From Aquirhabdus sp. (GTDB taxonomy: Bacteria > Pseudomonadota > Gammaproteobacteria > Pseudomonadales > Moraxellaceae): a DNA stretch of 9,216 nt. The stretch is taken from the NCBI GenBank assembly GCA_030150135.1, contig JASLGO010000074.1:1-9216 (forward strand). Direction: 5' to 3'. The notes beneath the pieces were generated by a model. The model ran no database searches. It was not told the DNA's origin and was given only the letters and a program-made list of their open reading frames with translations. Shown here piece after piece: positions 5,963 to 9,216 of this stretch (positions are counted from its first letter, which is position 1; the number at the start of each line of letters is the position of its first letter). Position numbers and translations under genes: made by a program.

Positions 5963-7762
5963 TTAGAATGAAAATTGCTCTTCATCCAGCGCCATTAATG
6001 TATGCAAGCCTGCATCTATGCGAGCCACATGAGCACGTGTCTGCGGCAACAACTTCGCATAATAGAACTCAGCTGTTTTAACCTTTGCATCATAAAAAGC
6101 AGATTCGTTCGCGCCTTCAGCAAGCTTACGCACCGCCACACTAGCCATCAGTGCCCAGAGATAAGCAAGCGTCACATAGCCTGAGTAGTACATGTAATCT
6201 ACAGCTGCGGCTGCGGCTTCCTCAGGATCCTTCATGGCTTTCATGCCAATGCGCATCGTGAGATCGCCCCACTCTTGATTCAATTGGACCAAAGTATCAA
6301 TAAAAGGTGCCATAGCATCATGACCTTTGTATTGTTCACAAAACTTGTGAATGATCTTGGTAAACTGACGAAGTAACTTTCCTTGAGTCTGAAGCACTTT
6401 ACGCCCCAATAGATCCAGCGCCTGAATTTCAGTCGTTCCCTCATAAATACAGGCAATACGAGTATCACGAACGATCTGCTCCATGCCCCATTCCTGTATA
6501 AATCCATGACCTCCGTAAATCTGTACGCCATGGTTAGCACACTGATAACCCATTTCGGTGAGAAATGCTTTGGCAATCGGTGTTAACAAGGAGAGCATGT
6601 CATCTGCAGATTGCTTAGCGTCTTGATCCGTACTGACCTCAACAATGTCAGCAAAAAATGCAAGAAAATACACCAGTGCCCGCCCACCTTCAGCGAATGC
6701 TTTTTGAGTCATCAACATATTGCGAATCGCAGGATGAACGATGATCGGATCGGCTTCTTTTTCAGGCAGCTTGACACCAGATACCGCCCGCATCGCCAGC
6801 CGTTCTTTGGCATAGCTCAATGATCCCTGATAAGACAGCTCCGCTGCCGCAAGCCCCTGAATTGCGGTACCAATACGGGCGGTATTCATGAAGGTAAACA
6901 TGCAATTCAAGCCGCGATTTTCCGGTCCAATCAGAAACCCTTGTGCAGAATCAAAGTTTAGTACACAGGTCGCATTACCATGGATACCCATTTTGTGCTC
7001 AATAGAACCACAAGTCACACGATTGCGTGTACCGAGTGATCCATCTGAATTGACATTAAATTTCGGAACAATAAAAAGCGATATGCCTTTGGTACCTTTA
7101 GGTGCATCTGGCAAACGTGCCAATACGATATGGACAATATTCTCAACCAGATCGTGTTCTCCAGCGGAAATAAAAATCTTGGTCCCAGATATCGCATAAC
7201 TACCATCTCCATTCGGCTCAGCTTTAGTCCGAATGGTTCCCAGATCAGAACCTGCATGGGCCTCCGTCAGGCACATGGTACCTGTCCACTCACCACTCAC
7301 CAGTTTGGTCAGATATTGCTGCTTTTGCTCTGAGCTGCCGTGTTGCTCAATCGTACGGATTGCACCATGAGACAGTCCTGGATACATACTCCAAGACCAA
7401 TTTGCAGTGCCCATCATTTCACTAATCACATTGCCAATCGAAAGTGGTAGTCCTTGACCGCCATGATCGGCGTGCACAGCCAAAGATGGATAACCCAATT
7501 CGATGTACTTCTGATATGCGTCCTTAAATCCCTTGGGCGTAGTCACCTTACCTTGTTCAAAATGACACCCCTCTTGATCTCCCGACGTATTTAATGGGGA
7601 TAGCTCATTTGTTGCAAACAATGCAGCAGCTTCCAATATCCCATCAATTAAATCTCGATTTGTAGATACATAATCACTCAAAGCGCCATAATGTGCTTCT
7701 GCATTTAATACTTCATGCAAAACAAACTGCATATCACGAATAGGTGCTTTATAAATAGGCAT
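5963..7762 (-). CDS. Acyl-CoA dehydrogenase, long (about 600-residue) DmdC-like type
   Basis: The enzyme family uses FAD to form an alpha-beta double bond in acyl-CoA and passes electrons to ETF, in beta-oxidation or related pathways in the cytoplasm. The 599-residue protein starts with the short N-terminal extension MPIYKAPIRDMQFVLHEVL typical of this subgroup. The FAD-binding segments CLTEAHAGSDLG (164-175) and GTKIFISAGEHD (193-204) follow, then a central YGGHGFIQEWGMEQIVRD block (416-433). The catalytic base is probably E441 in IYEGTTEIQALDLLGRK. Beyond about residue 460 is the extra C-terminal helical domain that separates this group from 380-residue dehydrogenases. The ATG at 7762 has AGGAAG about eight bases upstream. 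The substrate is unknown: relatives include 3-methylmercaptopropionyl-CoA dehydrogenase (DmdC), but Acinetobacter has several paralogues. It lies 160 bp upstream of the oxidoreductase start with a hairpin between, so it is probably a separate transcript. Confidence 0.93.
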   Translation of the reverse strand: MPIYKAPIRDMQFVLHEVLNAEAHYGALSDYVSTNRDLIDGILEAAALFATNELSPLNTSGDQEGCHFEQGKVTTPKGFKDAYQKYIELGYPSLAVHADHGGQGLPLSIGNVISEMMGTANWSWSMYPGLSHGAIRTIEQHGSSEQKQQYLTKLVSGEWTGTMCLTEAHAGSDLGTIRTKAEPNGDGSYAISGTKIFISAGEHDLVENIVHIVLARLPDAPKGTKGISLFIVPKFNVNSDGSLGTRNRVTCGSIEHKMGIHGNATCVLNFDSAQGFLIGPENRGLNCMFTFMNTARIGTAIQGLAAAELSYQGSLSYAKERLAMRAVSGVKLPEKEADPIIVHPAIRNMLMTQKAFAEGGRALVYFLAFFADIVEVSTDQDAKQSADDMLSLLTPIAKAFLTEMGYQCANHGVQIYGGHGFIQEWGMEQIVRDTRIACIYEGTTEIQALDLLGRKVLQTQGKLLRQFTKIIHKFCEQYKGHDAMAPFIDTLVQLNQEWGDLTMRIGMKAMKDPEEAAAAAVDYMYYSGYVTLAYLWALMASVAVRKLAEGANESAFYDAKVKTAEFYYAKLLPQTRAHVARIDAGLHTLMALDEEQFSF

Positions 7763-8046
7763 GATATTACTTCCTAAAAAATTATTAAAAAGATTTTTAC
7801 CCGCTTAATTAAATTAGCACACGAAATTTATTAATCAAAGTAAAATGACCGATTAGTTCATAAATTTAAAAAATATTTTTTATAATAAAAATCATATATT
7901 TATTTTTGAATAATTCAATTCACATTTTCTTCACAAAGAATTTAATATAGTAATTCAGATATTAATTTTAAAATAAAATATTTCTATTTAATATATTTTT
8001 TATTCAAAAATTAAGGAAAATATATTTCTAACAATTGGAATTATAT
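7763..8046. promoter_or_regulatory. AT-rich divergent promoter region between acyl-CoA dehydrogenase and epimerase
   Basis: This 284-bp spacer is extremely AT-rich and must hold promoters for both divergent genes. For the plus strand a candidate is TTCACA (7919-7924), an 18-bp spacer and TAATAT (7943-7948). Towards the dehydrogenase, a short inverted repeat TAATC (7832-7836) and GATTA (7851-7855), 14 bp apart, could be an operator half-site pair but is only 5 bp. No coding frame and no known riboswitch was recognised. The AGTATT palindromes seen before ribA are not repeated here. Confidence 0.4.
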
Positions 8047-8964
8047 ATGCCAAAACTTAAAATATTATTGACTGGTGGCACAGGGCTTATTGGTCAAGCT
8101 TTATGTAATTATTGGTCTGAAATAGGTCACGAACTTATTGTACTAAGTAGGAGACCTAAACAAGTCAAAGAAATATGCTCAGGTGCTAGAGGTATTGCAA
8201 GTCTTTGCGAAATATCAAACGAAGAACCTTTAGATGCAATCATCAATTTGGCTGGTGAGCGCATCTCAGATAAACGTTGGACATTATCCAGACAAGAGGT
8301 TTTGTGGGACAGCCGTGTATTGTTGACACATCAATTAGTCGAATGGATAGCATCTCTGCCAATAAAACCAAAAGTCATGATTTCTGCATCTGCTATTGGC
8401 TGGTATGGTAACCGACATGAAGAAAATCTTACTGAATCTGTATTATCTAACTCCAATGATTTTGGTTCTCTACTATGTAGAGCATGGGAAGATGAAGCAA
8501 ATAAAGTTATCCAAGATAACTTACGTCTAGTGATACTCAGAATAGCACCAGTTTTGACTAATCAAGGAGGTATGCTCGGACAAATGCTTCCTGTTTATAA
8601 GTTAGGTTTAGGAGGAGCTATCGGAAATGGACAACAATGGATGTCTTGGATTCATATAAATGATTTGATCAAACTAATAAATTTTTTATTACACAATGAT
8701 GAAGCGCAAGGTATTTTCAACGCATGCGCCCCTAACCCAGTACGGAATTTGGAGTTTACTAATACTTTATCTGGCTTACTTCATAGGCCTTCTTTTATGA
8801 AAATACCTTCATGGTCTTTGCGCTTATGTCTTGGTGAATTATCTTCTTTGATGTTAAATAGTCAAAGAGTTTTTCCTGAACGTGCTCTTAACTATGGCTT
8901 CTCTTTTGACTATCCATATTTATCAGAAGCATTATCTAATTTGGTCAAAAATGAAAATGGTTGA
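8047..8964 (+). CDS. TIGR01777 family epimerase/SDR-type oxidoreductase (YfcH-like)
   Basis: The ATG at 8047 is chosen over a TTG at 8035 because GGA (8037-8039) lies seven bases upstream and the protein then begins MPKLKILLTGGTGLIG, the usual N-terminus. The 305-residue product is an atypical extended short-chain dehydrogenase. It has the NAD(P)-binding GGTGLIG (10-16), INLAGERISDKRWT (66-79), SASAIGWYG (113-121) at the active-site Tyr, and a C-terminal DUF1731 segment NSQRVFPERALNYGFSFDYP (271-290). The substrate is unknown for the whole family. TIGR01777 genes recur in light-induced photolyase/lipocalin clusters, so membership of the same stress response is plausible. Its low GC and codon choice resemble ribA and blc, not the neighbouring dehydrogenase. 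It is divergent from that gene and has no downstream partner in the window. Confidence 0.9.
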   Translation: MPKLKILLTGGTGLIGQALCNYWSEIGHELIVLSRRPKQVKEICSGARGIASLCEISNEEPLDAIINLAGERISDKRWTLSRQEVLWDSRVLLTHQLVEWIASLPIKPKVMISASAIGWYGNRHEENLTESVLSNSNDFGSLLCRAWEDEANKVIQDNLRLVILRIAPVLTNQGGMLGQMLPVYKLGLGGAIGNGQQWMSWIHINDLIKLINFLLHNDEAQGIFNACAPNPVRNLEFTNTLSGLLHRPSFMKIPSWSLRLCLGELSSLMLNSQRVFPERALNYGFSFDYPYLSEALSNLVKNENG

Positions 8965-8980
8965 GCAAAAACAGTACTGC

Positions 8981-9009
8981 TTAACCTAACTCATAGCGAG
9001 TTAAGTTAA
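8981..9009. terminator. 12-bp imperfect stem-loop after the epimerase
   Basis: TTAACCTAACTC (8981-8992) and GAGTTAAGTTAA (8998-9009) pair with one mismatch over a 5-nt loop, 17 bp after the epimerase stop. The position suits a terminator, but no T-run follows and the stem is AT-rich, so it may instead be a processing hairpin or a dispersed palindrome. Confidence 0.45.
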
Positions 9010-9097
9010 ATATTCGAACATGAATAATTACCGAACAATAGGTATCACTCGACATTCTTATGCCGCATGATTAGTAACTGCAAAATGGCTACCTATC

Positions 9098-9173
9098 TGG
9101 ACACACGTTCGCGCCATTCGTGGACACTAAAGATGAAAATCTCTTCACTCTTAGTGGCGCACGAAATGGACAC
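9098..9173. repeat. Three TGGACAC boxes in 23-bp register, possible insertion-sequence end
   Basis: TGGACAC occurs at 9098-9104, 9121-9127 and 9167-9173, with offsets of 23 and 46 bp; a poor match (TTCACTC) falls at the missing position 9144. Evenly spaced direct repeats ending in an ACA-type terminus resemble transposase-binding sites at ends of IS21-like elements, or iterons. No transposase gene is visible, so if it is an IS end it is a solo remnant. The rest of 9010-9216 shows no recognisable gene. A frame entering from the right edge on the minus strand ends at 9184 after ten residues and cannot be assigned. Confidence 0.35.
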
Positions 9174-9216
9174 CTGACCTGAGCTATAAATCTTTTTTTG
9201 CCAATCTTTTTCGCAT

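Noticed and set aside
1..9216. CRISPR array or anti-phage defence system
   Set aside because: No regularly spaced repeat-spacer units and no nuclease, helicase or reverse-transcriptase signatures; the 23-bp boxes at the right edge are too short and few.

Overview
The window looks like chromosomal DNA of a gammaproteobacterium of the Moraxellaceae, most likely Acinetobacter. The reasons are the roughly 600-residue acyl-CoA dehydrogenase with the N-terminal extension common in that group, the AT-rich intergenic DNA, and RibA and Blc proteins close to gammaproteobacterial versions. The genus is inferred from recalled family features, not from a search.

Layout, left to right. The left edge carries the nearly complete minus-strand gene of a hypoxanthine (deoxyinosine) DNA glycosylase. 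A tRNA-Arg(CCT) follows, and directly downstream of it lies a decayed mobile-element scar (about 664-1453). The scar holds a possible 19-residue membrane peptide, a frameshifted zinc-ribbon/glycine-zipper gene and the middle part of a P4-type tyrosine integrase. Next come two AT-rich plus-strand genes, ribA (GTP cyclohydrolase II) and blc (a lipocalin with a cleavable signal peptide). They converge on a more GC-rich minus-strand operon: FAD-dependent renalase-like oxidoreductase, DUF2256 zinc-ribbon protein, and an iron-sulfur bacterial cryptochrome/(6-4) photolyase of the PhrB/CryB family. Upstream of that operon, behind an 11-bp hairpin, is a DmdC-type acyl-CoA dehydrogenase on the same strand. 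It is divergent from an AT-rich TIGR01777 epimerase on the plus strand. The right edge is non-coding and has three TGGACAC boxes spaced in multiples of 23 bp, possibly the relic of an insertion-sequence end.

Common theme. RibA, lipocalin, FeS photolyase, DUF2256, FAD-dependent oxidoreductase and TIGR01777 epimerase recur together in light- or oxidative-stress-inducible clusters of many proteobacteria, often under LitR/CarH-type MerR regulators. A working model is that RibA feeds the riboflavin pathway, which gives the FAD and the 6,7-dimethyl-8-ribityllumazine antenna used by the photolyase. The photolyase repairs UV damage, and the lipocalin, oxidoreductase and epimerase deal with photo-oxidised lipids or cofactors. 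No regulator and no cyclopropane-fatty-acid synthase is present in this window, so the set is incomplete or continues elsewhere. The model is inference from family membership and gene order.
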